A stretch of DNA of 64,000 nucleotides from Archangium lipolyticum (lineage in GTDB: Bacteria; Myxococcota; Myxococcia; Myxococcales; Myxococcaceae): positions 205,684 through 269,683 of the forward strand of contig NZ_JANKBZ010000014.1 in NCBI RefSeq assembly GCF_024623785.1, read 5' to 3'. Under the pieces are notes generated by a model. It was given only the letters and a program-made list of their open reading frames with translations, made no database searches and was not told where the DNA came from. The position numbers and the translations under genes were made by a program. Each line of letters begins with the position of its first letter. The first letter of the stretch is position 1. Positions 38,069 to 45,249 of the stretch are shown here, piece after piece.

Positions 38069-38281
38069 ATGCCCAGTGCGTCAGTGCGTACAGGCAACAC
38101 CCGGAAGCGTCCCGCGAAGATCGACGCGTTGGTCCGAGAGGCGGCCGCAGCCGCCACGGGCCTGTTGGATCAGAGCGAGCGCGTTCTGGTCGTCTACGAC
38201 GAGGGAGGGGCAACCCTCTATTACGAGTCGGACGACGCGGAGGATGGAATAGGCCGCCGCAAGTTGCCTCGCGCATCCTGA
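38069..38281 (+). CDS. Small hypothetical protein
   Basis: 70 residues, charged, with RVLVVYDEGGATLYYES near the middle. No family recognised. AAGGAG lies about 13 bases before the ATG, slightly far. The gene is divergent from the secreted-protein gene. Likely real but unproven. Confidence 0.5.
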   Translation: MPSASVRTGNTRKRPAKIDALVREAAAAATGLLDQSERVLVVYDEGGATLYYESDDAEDGIGRRKLPRAS

Positions 38282-38672
38282 AGTGAAGCGGCGCACCGGC
38301 TGCGCCGCCCGGAGCCCTGGACCGTACGTCTCCGGCATGTTCCGTCTCAGCCGGTGCCCACCCCGAGCCCCCGCTCGGTCTTGCCGAGAAGCGCCGCCAC
38401 GGGGAGCGGCGCGTCGGCCCTCCGCCAGCCCTCCTCCAACCCGGGCAGCGGAATCTCCTCGAAGCTCCGGACCCGGCCCTCGAGGCCCCGTTCGCCGAGG
38501 ACACCTTTTCCGCCACACCGGATCCGCCATGCCGCGTGCTTCCCTGGGACTAGGGAGGTGCGGAGCGGTGTTTCCCTCCCCGAAGCGTCCGAGTACGAGC
38601 CCGGGACACCTGCTCCTGTACGAGGCGAACCGCCCGTGGAGCATCCAGGCTCGCATCGGCTCACCTATCCTC
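38282..38672. other. Gap without a convincing gene before the tRNA promoter
   Basis: This stretch is open in several frames, as expected at this GC, but none has a recognisable domain, a good Shine-Dalgarno site or a typical codon pattern. It may be a decayed gene. The promoter of the tRNA follows it. Confidence 0.4.
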
Positions 38673-38701
38673 TTGCAGTGGGACGCCGGTACCGCTATGA
38701 G
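38673..38701 (+). promoter_or_regulatory. Promoter of the CAU tRNA gene
   Basis: TTGCAG and TATGAG separated by exactly 17 bases, with the -10 ending 14 bases before the first tRNA base. A near-consensus sigma-70 promoter in the right place for a stable RNA gene. Confidence 0.65.
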
Positions 38702-38715
38702 AGGGCGCACTTTTT

Positions 38716-38789
38716 GGCCAGGTAGCTCACCTGGTTAGAGCGGCGGTCTCATAATCCGCAGGTAGTCGGTTCAAGTCCGACCCTGGCCA
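38716..38789 (+). tRNA. tRNA with CAU anticodon (Met elongator or lysidine Ile2)
   Basis: A 74-base cloverleaf: acceptor GGCCAGG/CCTGGCC, TA at 8-9, D stem GCTC/GAGC, anticodon arm with loop CTCATAA (anticodon CAT), T arm GTCGG-TTCAAGT-CCGAC, discriminator A, no encoded CCA. The anticodon stem closes with a T-T pair at 31-39. CAT could read AUG as elongator Met or, after lysidine modification, AUA as Ile; the sequence alone does not decide. Its 3' part is duplicated 4,844 bases downstream. Confidence 0.93.
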
Positions 38790-38795
38790 AGGCCC
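38756..38795 (+). repeat. Left attachment repeat (attL) within the tRNA 3' half
   Basis: Forty bases, from the anticodon stem through the tRNA 3' end plus six flanking bases, are identical to 43600-43639. This is the usual footprint of an element integrated into a tRNA gene, with the intact tRNA kept on this side. Confidence 0.9.
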
Positions 38796-38830
38796 CGGAG
38801 TCACTTTCCCAAGTGATTCCGGGGTTTTCT
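38793..38830 (+). terminator. Terminator just downstream of the tRNA (island side)
   Basis: A 14-base stem (CCCCGGAGTCACTT with AAGTGATTCCGGGG, one G-T pair) with a TCCC loop and a T-rich tail. It ends tRNA transcription before the island and was probably brought in with the element, since another terminator follows the right repeat. Confidence 0.8.
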
Positions 38831-38871
38831 TTTGCCCCCAGTGTCCGGACGAGTTCGGAGCCGTTCGCCCG

Positions 38872-38894
38872 ATTTGGTACCTATTTGGTACCAA
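38872..38894. repeat. Tandem ATTTGGTACC repeats near attL
   Basis: Two direct copies of ATTTGGTACC with an 11-base period; the second extends into the perfect palindrome TTGGTACCAA. They lie about 80 bases inside the island end. Short repeats at this distance are a common form of arm-type integrase sites, but that role is only inferred. Confidence 0.5.
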
Positions 38895-39064
38895 GGGTTG
38901 AGCCTGCGCGCCCCTACGGTGCCACAGGACGGACGATGCACGCAGCCTGACGCTCGCCCCCGTTCTCCTGCGGCTCCACGCCGGTGGAGGCCTTTGCGCC
39001 CCCCGGCCTTTTTTGGCCTTGAGGAGCGCACAGCAGCCCAGCCCGGAGCTACCGCCGCTCCGTA

Positions 39065-40312
39065 CTACGCCACGGGCATCCTTCTGAGACGCGACAGGTG
39101 CTCCTCGCCGCTCGCCACGAAGCGCCGTGCCAGTTCGGCCTGGCCCTCCGCGCCATGCTCCAGCAGGTACGCCAACTCCGAAGGCAGCAGCGCCTTGGCG
39201 GTGACGAGCTTCACCTCCCCATACGGGGTGGAGAAGTGACTCGGCAGCGTGCGTGACGCCACGCCCAGCAGCACGGCCGCCCTACCCTCCTCGGTGACGA
39301 GAGACTTGGGCAGGCCCTTCCCCGACACCTCCATGGAAAAAAGGCCCGCCGTCACCCCCTCGCGTACATGCTCGTGCTCGGCGACTTCATCCGCCACACG
39401 GTCCAGCAGCATCAGGGGCCACCCCTTCGAGATGTCCTTCACGGCCGCGTCCACTTCCAGGGCGAGCTCCAGGCCAAAGCCCACGGAGGGCTCCAGGCGC
39501 TCGATGAACGGGTCCGAGAGCCCGTGCGTGACAAGCAGCGTACGTCCTGCCTCGCGACGGATGACGCGCCAGAGCTGCCGGTGGCCCGGCCATGAGCCGC
39601 TCATGGCGATGGGCATGAAGACCTCCTTGTCCAGCGACCCCAGGGTGCGCCAGGCCGTTTCACGAGCGGTGGCCGCCGTTTCCAGCAGCTCGCGGCTCTT
39701 CCGGTCCCGCGCTCGCTCCTCCGCATTGATGGTGCTCTGGCCGGTCACCTCTTGGAACTTCGTCCCCGTGGCCCCCATGCGCTCCAGTGCGTCCTTGATG
39801 GTCTCGGACACAACGATGGCCAACTCCCAGCCCCAGGTGCGGAACACCCTGGCATTGCCCACTTTCGAGGGGTCGATGCGCATTCCGATGACGGACCGAT
39901 ACTGTCCGAGCTTTTCTGGTTGCCCATCCTCCAGTTTCCAGTAGCGCACCTCGTCGGAAGCCTCGTCGTCGATGCACTTCACGACGCGTGTGATGTTCAG
40001 GAGGACATAGGGTTCGGTCTGCCCGTCCACGTCCACCGGAATGAGCTGCACATCGTCGGGAGCCAGCTCGGAGAACACGGCTGCCACGCTGGCACGGACC
40101 ACGGGGATGGGAGCACCAGCCAACAGGGAGAAGTCCAGCGACCTACCGGGGACGTAGAGGGGGATCCGAATTCTTCCTTCGACGTGAGCAGACTCGCCTC
40201 GTGCGAGCAGCCAGGTCCGGAGCGCCTGTCCCCGCTGATCCACGGGATCATCCAACTCCCAGCGGCCCGGGATATGGAGATCGTCCAACAGCCTGAAATA
40301 CCGCTTCGCCAT
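39065..40312 (-). CDS. Two-domain immunity protein, Imm11 (DUF1629) fused to SUFU-like
   Basis: 415 residues. Residues 1-190 match the Imm11/DUF1629 family of myxobacteria (RYFRLLDDLHIPGRWEL, APDDVQLIPV, FRTWGWELAIVVSE). Residues about 225-385 match a SUFU-type immunity domain (THGLSDPF, GFGLELALEV, GWPLMLLDRVADEV). Both families protect against polymorphic toxins. AGGAG lies six bases before the ATG. It is 135 bases downstream of the toxin gene on the same strand, so the first domain probably blocks the AHH nuclease and the second may guard against another toxin. Confidence 0.83.
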   Translation of the reverse strand: MAKRYFRLLDDLHIPGRWELDDPVDQRGQALRTWLLARGESAHVEGRIRIPLYVPGRSLDFSLLAGAPIPVVRASVAAVFSELAPDDVQLIPVDVDGQTEPYVLLNITRVVKCIDDEASDEVRYWKLEDGQPEKLGQYRSVIGMRIDPSKVGNARVFRTWGWELAIVVSETIKDALERMGATGTKFQEVTGQSTINAEERARDRKSRELLETAATARETAWRTLGSLDKEVFMPIAMSGSWPGHRQLWRVIRREAGRTLLVTHGLSDPFIERLEPSVGFGLELALEVDAAVKDISKGWPLMLLDRVADEVAEHEHVREGVTAGLFSMEVSGKGLPKSLVTEEGRAAVLLGVASRTLPSHFSTPYGEVKLVTAKALLPSELAYLLEHGAEGQAELARRFVASGEEHLSRLRRMPVA

Positions 40313-40447
40313 GAAGGGCTCCTAGAGCACCGACCGGTTTGATAGAAACCTCAATAATTCCAGCCGTTTGCAATGACATACACAGTGTCGGTATCGCGCC
40401 AAGTGACTGTTTTCCTTGAGGAAAGGTCCATCAAACCATTCGGCGTT

Positions 40448-41890
40448 CTAGGGTGCTGCCCCTTTGGTTAGCAGCCTGTTGAGCCTGCTGCCCTCAGTGA
40501 GAATCTCCTCCGCCAACTTCTGGAGCGCCTGTCTCAACGCTCGCGCACACGCCTGTTTGTCGGGGCAGCTTTCCGTCGCCCTATACAACTCTTCATGGAC
40601 GATTTGATGGTATTCCTCCGGATGTGGCCCCTTGTGGCCAACAACGGGGACCTTGTTGGCCGGGTCCTCCATCGACATGCCGGCCTTGTCGAAAATCTTC
40701 TTGAACCGCTGCGTCCAGGGACCGCCACGCAAGGTGGACTTCTCGTTTTCGATGGTGGCGATGTGGTGGACGTCCGGCTTCCTCTTCGAGGGAGCTGTAC
40801 GTGCCGGAGCTCCCGCCGGAGCGCCCCTCGCGGCCATGCTCACGACATTGGCGGGCAGGACGACACTGAAGGTGCCCTCGGCCACGGCGACCTTCACCTT
40901 GTCCGCTTCCTGCACGGCCGTGAGCACGTCTCGGATGCCGGCATGGGACTCGAGCGCACCGGCCGCTTTCGCGAAGCCCGGCAGCTTCGGGGCCTTGGAC
41001 ACCAGCGCCGCCGTCTCACCCACCGCCGCAGTGCCCAGCAGGAGGAGAATCCGCACGCTGTTGGGCCCGATGACCTTGCCGAAGCGGTCTCCCGCCTCGC
41101 GCAGCTCCGCGAACGTGCTGGCCTCCGCCGCCTCCTCCCACAACTGGAAGTAGGCCCGCACCAGGTCGAAGAGCTCCCAGCCCAGGTAGCCCCACATGAG
41201 CAAGGCCAGTGCAGCAGCGACGCCTTTAGAAACGGGCTCGGGTGCCGAAACCAAGGCGAGATATCCGATGATGGTGAGGCTCAGCGTCGTCCAGAGCTGA
41301 GTCGTGGAGAACATGCCGCGCAGCTCCGCGTCCCGGGACTCCAGCGCCGCGTTCACGGAGAGCGCCAGGGCGAGGTCGCGCTTGTCCTCGCCATCCAGGC
41401 CCGGCCCGTCCTTGAACAACCCGAGGCAGTCGCCCGGCGTACCTTGCCGCTCGCAGAAGCTCCCGTAGGACCGCGCCAGGGGCGTGCGCCACTCCTCGCC
41501 CGTGAGCGGGACGGAGGCCAGCGCCAGCTTCCGGTGGAGGTAGAGCGGAAAGTGGGAGCCAGCCACCCGCAGCGGCATGTTCAGCACCAGGGTGGCGAGG
41601 GCTTCGTTGAGCTCGAAGTCGCTCACCTGCACCGCCCTGAATCGGGTGGGCAGGGAGAGTCGGACCAGCTCGTCCGCGGCCTCACCCGCCCCCGCCTCCT
41701 CCGTGGGAGGCCGGGCGTCCTCATGGAAACGGGGTATCGATGGCCGGTAGGACGACCCCACCAGCAGACCGCCCCGAGGAACACCCGTGGCGCACGCCGT
41801 CTGGAGGAAGAGGACGATGAGAGCCCAAGCACCCAACCAGGGGCGCTGCCGCGTGCCTGCCGGGCGCCAACCAACAAGACGTGTGGACAC
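40448..41890 (-). CDS. SitA5-like lipoprotein toxin with AHH nuclease tip
   Basis: 480 residues from a GTG with GGAGGT upstream. The signal peptide ends in LQTAC (lipid Cys33). A delivery region with three hydrophobic segments (about 200-216, 225-243, 282-300) follows. The last 108 residues are an AHH nuclease: DVHHIATIENEKS with His375-His376, WTQRFKKIFDKAGMSMED and GHKGPHPEEYHQIVHEEL. The whole protein fits the SitA5 group of swarm-inhibition toxins, moved to kin by TraA/TraB outer-membrane exchange (known for Myxococcus). Neighbour: its immunity gene downstream. Confidence 0.82.
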   Translation of the reverse strand: MSTRLVGWRPAGTRQRPWLGAWALIVLFLQTACATGVPRGGLLVGSSYRPSIPRFHEDARPPTEEAGAGEAADELVRLSLPTRFRAVQVSDFELNEALATLVLNMPLRVAGSHFPLYLHRKLALASVPLTGEEWRTPLARSYGSFCERQGTPGDCLGLFKDGPGLDGEDKRDLALALSVNAALESRDAELRGMFSTTQLWTTLSLTIIGYLALVSAPEPVSKGVAAALALLMWGYLGWELFDLVRAYFQLWEEAAEASTFAELREAGDRFGKVIGPNSVRILLLLGTAAVGETAALVSKAPKLPGFAKAAGALESHAGIRDVLTAVQEADKVKVAVAEGTFSVVLPANVVSMAARGAPAGAPARTAPSKRKPDVHHIATIENEKSTLRGGPWTQRFKKIFDKAGMSMEDPANKVPVVGHKGPHPEEYHQIVHEELYRATESCPDKQACARALRQALQKLAEEILTEGSRLNRLLTKGAAP

Positions 41891-42125
41891 GCCGCACCTC
41901 CGGTAAGGGGACTGGCCCGAGGATTACAGAGGGCTCCGACAGGAACGTCAACCCATCAGGTATGCGTAGGCACTGACAATCTGGTGGATAGGATTCCGCA
42001 CCATGACATGAGCCGAGAGGGATAGACGTTGACGGCACCACCACCGCCCACGACTGCATGCCCGGACTCATCACTGCTGGGAGTTGCTCGTCGCGGTCCT
42101 CTGTCCTTTGCGGTAGACGGGCACA

Positions 42126-42509
42126 ATGGACGAGAAGCTGCGACAAGCTCTGGGGGACTCGGCCCGAGCTGCTCGCCTGCGGCTGGGTCTCACGCAGGCG
42201 GAGGTGGCCAAGAAGGTGCGCCTGAAGCCCGGCGTCTACGGCCGGGTCGAGCGAGGCGCGATGGTGCCCAGCGTGCCCACGCTGCGGCGCATTTGCGAGA
42301 CCCTGGGCATCTCCTCGGATGCGCTCCTGTCTCTGGGTGCTCAAGCCCACCAGGCGACGGCACCCGCCCCTCCACCCGCGGCTGGTGAGCACCCGGAGCT
42401 CAGCCGCATCATCCACATCTTGCAGGAGTGGCCGCCGGAGAGGTTGGCGCTCTTGCGCAAGCTGCTGGAGACGGCCGACCCCCACCTCTCGGACGTGAGC
42501 TTGCGGTGA
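42126..42509 (+). CDS. XRE-family transcriptional regulator
   Basis: 127 residues. A helix-turn-helix of the lambda Cro/cI type covers residues 10-66 (LTQAEVAKKV, GVYGRVERGAMVPSVPTL). The C-terminal part (HPELSRIIHILQEWPPERLALLRKLLE) is a short helical oligomerisation-like region. It could control the toxin-immunity cassette, from which it is divergent. It is homologous to the broken XRE gene on the other strand. Confidence 0.8.
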   Translation: MDEKLRQALGDSARAARLRLGLTQAEVAKKVRLKPGVYGRVERGAMVPSVPTLRRICETLGISSDALLSLGAQAHQATAPAPPPAAGEHPELSRIIHILQEWPPERLALLRKLLETADPHLSDVSLR

Positions 42510-42761
42510 TTCCTCCGGGGTGGGTGCGGACTCCTGTGGCCAGGTCACCGCCTCGCGCGCTTCGAGCCCCAGGGCGGTACTGGCGTCCACCCGCAGCACC
42601 ATGCAGAGCTTGCGCAGGGTGAGGACGCTGGGCGTCAGGTTGCCCCGCTCCATGCGCCCATACACCTCGGTGGCCACGCCCACGCGGTCGGCCACGTCCG
42701 CCTGGGTCAGCTGGGTCTTGAGCCTGGCCTCTCGCAGAGCCGTACCCAGGTGGACGGTCAA
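42510..42761 (-). pseudogene. Broken XRE regulator, convergent with the intact one
   Basis: From a possible TTG at 42761 the minus strand encodes LTQADVADRVGVATEVYGRM and ERGNLTPSVLTLRKL, a helix-turn-helix very like the intact plus-strand copy. Past 42510 the frame runs antisense through that copy with no stop until 41721, so its own C-terminus is missing. Probably a duplicated regulator cut by an inversion or deletion. Confidence 0.65.
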
Positions 42762-42774
42762 TTTCTTCTTCGTC

Positions 42775-42858
42775 AGCAGGCACGCCGTCTGGCGCAGTCG
42801 CGCGTTGCGCAGGCGCGAAGACAGCTTCTTGTTCTCCCGGTGCACCCACTCCGCATCC
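42775..42858 (-). pseudogene. istB fragment of an IS21-family element
   Basis: About 28 codons encode WVHRENKKLSSRLR and NARLRQTACL, typical of the IstB N-terminal half. It is joined directly to the istA fragment in a different frame, showing a deletion that removed the end of istA and the start of istB. Confidence 0.6.
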
Positions 42859-43599
42859 GCTGGGCGTCCACTCAGCGTGCGCGCGGTGGCTGGCCGGCAT
42901 GTGCTCGGCCAGCGTGGTGAAGCGTCCGCGCTCCTCGCTGCGCACGTGGCTGGCCACGCGCCGGCCGCCCAGCAGCACTTCCACGCACGTCTGCGTGTAG
43001 CGCACCTCCATCTGCTGCCCCACCAGCCCGTACGGCACGCTGTAGCAGTGCCCCTCCAACTCCACGTGGTAGTCCACGTTGACGCGCGCCTTCTTCCAGT
43101 GCGCCAGCTCGTAGGGCTTGTCCGGCAGCGGTTTAAGGGCCGCCCTCTCCACCTCCTCGAAGAGTTGCCGGCGGCTCTTGCCCAGCTTGCGCATGGGTCG
43201 CGTGTTGAGTTTCTCCAGCAGCACCGCCACCGCCTCGCGCACCTCGCCAAGCGACGTGAAGCGCCGGTTGCGCAGCGCCGCCAGAATCCACCTCTCGGCC
43301 AGCAGCACTCCGTTCTCCACCTTCGCCTTATCCCGCGGTTTGCGCGGCCGCGCCGGCACCACCGCGAAGCCGTAGTGCCTGGCCATGTCCGCGTAGCTGG
43401 GGTTGATGTCCGGCTCGTACCGGTTGGCTCGCGTCACTGCCGCCTTCAGGTTGTCGGGCACCACCACCTGCGGCACTCCCGCGAAGTACGACAACGCCCT
43501 CTGGTTGCACCCCACCCACGTGGCGGTGTCCTCGCCGAAGACGGGCTCCGCGTACGTGTAGTTGCTGGCCCCCAGCACCGCCAGGTACAGCTTCCTAAA
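42859..43599 (-). pseudogene. istA transposase fragment of an IS21-family element
   Basis: About 245 codons of the IstA transposase: LGASNYTYAEPVF, PDNLKAAVTRANRYEPDINP (second catalytic Asp), PRDKAKVENG (third, Glu), then the C-terminal domain to HRAHAEWTPS. The first about 200 residues with the first catalytic Asp and HTH are missing; the homology stops exactly where the right attachment repeat begins at 43600. It cannot be active. Confidence 0.8.
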
Positions 43600-43639
43600 C
43601 CGCAGGTAGTCGGTTCAAGTCCGACCCTGGCCAAGGCCC
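43600..43639 (+). repeat. Right attachment repeat (attR), tRNA 3'-part copy
   Basis: Identical over 40 bases to 38756-38795, including the T arm and the acceptor 3' strand but no 5' half, so it is no functional tRNA. It marks the right end of the island. Confidence 0.9.
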
Positions 43640-43673
43640 TGCTTCCCAAGTCTCGGGAAGCAGGGCTTTTTTT
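43636..43673 (+). terminator. Strong intrinsic terminator after attR
   Basis: A perfect 12-base stem GCCCTGCTTCCC/GGGAAGCAGGGC, a seven-base loop and seven Ts. It is most likely the tRNA's original terminator, displaced when the island inserted. Confidence 0.9.
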
Positions 43674-43692
43674 CTATCCGCATCCGTCTGAC

Positions 43693-45105
43693 TCAGCGAT
43701 GGCCCCCGGCCGGGGCCAGCCGGACGTACACCATGCCGCCCACCGGGGTGCGGCTGCCGTAGAAGGGCTCGAGCCCCTCGGGCACCACGTTCAGCGCACC
43801 GCGCACGCCCACCCCTGGCCGCACCGGTCCCAAAGGGCCGAAGTTGTAGACGTAGCCCAGCACCAGGGCACCCACGTCGAAGATGCCCTCCTCCAGTTCC
43901 TCGGGGAGGACCAGGTCGTGCCCCAACTTCTCCACGTACTCGGCACGCCCGAAGACGACGTGGTGCCCATCCAGGTCCAGGCTGCTCTCCAGGAGGAAGG
44001 AGTTGGTGCCCGCGTGCTCGCCCTCCACGTTGCGGCCGAAGACGGCCGTGGTCGCCCAGAAGCCTCGCTCCCCGAAGGGCGCATGGTACGTGGCCGACGC
44101 GGTGAGCCGATGAACCGAAACATCCGGCTCGAGCACCTCGGGACTCTTCAGGTAGCCGTAGGACACCTGCGTGCTGACACGCGCCGTGGGGTTGGCCGAT
44201 AGCCGCACGGAGTACGAGTCCGGGGTCCGCAGGTCCAGGTTGTACCGGTGCTCGTCGGGTTCGCGGCCGTTGAACCAGGAGGCCTCCAGCTTCGCCGCCG
44301 GGGTGACGACGCCCGCCGTGAGCACCCCGAAGGAGATGTGCGTGGCGTCCTGCCAGTGGTGTCCCAGTGTGGCCAGCGGGTCGTACCAGGCCGACGCGCG
44401 GTGCGGGAAGGCCACGGGCCCCAGCGCTGGCTCGCCCGCGGGCGCCGCATAGAGCAGCAGCCCCCAGGTGTCCGAGAAATAGTGGGTGTACGAGAGCGCC
44501 AACTCCATGAAGAGGTCATGCGGGTGTTGCCGGTCGCGCAGCGGCTCGTCCCTGTAGGCCTCTCCCGTCTGGAGCAGCAGCGGGTAGCCCCCGTTGGCCC
44601 CAGCGGTGAAGGGCTCGGGACTCATCATCACGCTCGCGACGAGCTGCCCCGAGGGCAGTTCCCGGTCCACCATGAGCATCAGCCAGCCGATTCCGGCGAG
44701 CGCGCTCTCTCCTCGGGGGCCGCCCTGCACGTCGTAGCCGCCGAAGAGCAGGCCCTGGAACATGAGGCCCCACCCCGAGACATCCCAATGCAGCATCGAC
44801 GACGGAATGAGGTCCGGCTGCCAGGAGGTGCCGGAACCCCGGCGCATCAGCGGAATGTCCCGGAGCGAGCGGACCTCGGGCGCATGCCCCGCCATGCGAC
44901 CCCTGTGTCCGGCGCCGTGCATACCGGGGCCCTCGTGCTCGCCCCGGGGCTCGTCCTTGCTGGGAGCCGAGGGCTCGCCATGAGTCTCCTGCTCGCCGGG
45001 AGTGGCGTGCCCACCATGACCCTCGTGCTCCCCCCCGGGTGCCTGGGCCCTGGCTCCAGCGGGAAGGGCCACGAGCAGGGCAAGAGACAGGATGACGATG
45101 CGCAT
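43693..45105 (-). CDS. Outer-membrane beta-barrel with His-rich N-terminal region
   Basis: 470 residues from the ATG at 45105 with AGGTGG upstream; a longer start would add 23 residues before the signal. The signal peptide ends ARA. Residues 20-80 hold about 14 His in EHEGHGGHA-like runs, then a long region of alternating strands with many Trp, Tyr and Phe, as in outer-membrane barrels. The His-rich part suggests metal (copper, zinc or nickel) binding. No family certain. Divergent from the histidine kinase gene. Confidence 0.65.
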   Translation of the reverse strand: MRIVILSLALLVALPAGARAQAPGGEHEGHGGHATPGEQETHGEPSAPSKDEPRGEHEGPGMHGAGHRGRMAGHAPEVRSLRDIPLMRRGSGTSWQPDLIPSSMLHWDVSGWGLMFQGLLFGGYDVQGGPRGESALAGIGWLMLMVDRELPSGQLVASVMMSPEPFTAGANGGYPLLLQTGEAYRDEPLRDRQHPHDLFMELALSYTHYFSDTWGLLLYAAPAGEPALGPVAFPHRASAWYDPLATLGHHWQDATHISFGVLTAGVVTPAAKLEASWFNGREPDEHRYNLDLRTPDSYSVRLSANPTARVSTQVSYGYLKSPEVLEPDVSVHRLTASATYHAPFGERGFWATTAVFGRNVEGEHAGTNSFLLESSLDLDGHHVVFGRAEYVEKLGHDLVLPEELEEGIFDVGALVLGYVYNFGPLGPVRPGVGVRGALNVVPEGLEPFYGSRTPVGGMVYVRLAPAGGHR

Positions 45106-45249
45106 ATTCCACCTCGCATCCTGGAGGCTGATGCCTGTCTCCTGAATACGGGAGGGCTCGGCCAGCGCGCCCATCCGAAGAGGGAGCGGGCGGACTGGGT
45201 GGGGCCCGATTGGTGAACATTGGTACGTACGAGAGGTCTCTCCTCGCCC

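Larger units (their letters stand above)
38756..43639. mobile_element. Small tRNA-integrated island carrying a toxin-immunity cassette
   Basis: Bounded by two identical 40-base tRNA-derived repeats. It holds a two-domain immunity gene, a SitA5-like lipoprotein toxin gene, an intact XRE regulator, a broken XRE regulator and an IS21 remnant that ends exactly at the right repeat. No integrase is recognisable, so the island is probably fixed or needs an enzyme from elsewhere. It looks like cargo left after loss of the mobility genes. Confidence 0.85.

Noticed and set aside
38283..38738. Plus-strand frame before and into the tRNA
   Set aside because: It runs through the tRNA promoter and gene, lacks a Shine-Dalgarno site and resembles no protein.
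38801..39031. Minus-strand frame ending with WYQIGTKSG, like tails of tRNA-adjacent integrases
   Set aside because: No catalytic Arg, His or Tyr of a tyrosine recombinase is visible, and the WYQ and GTK residues come from the GGTACC repeats themselves.
41721..43250. A single long minus-strand open frame combining transposase, regulator and further residues
   Set aside because: It is a chance join: istA out of frame, an istB piece, an XRE domain, then antisense of the intact XRE gene and of the toxin start.
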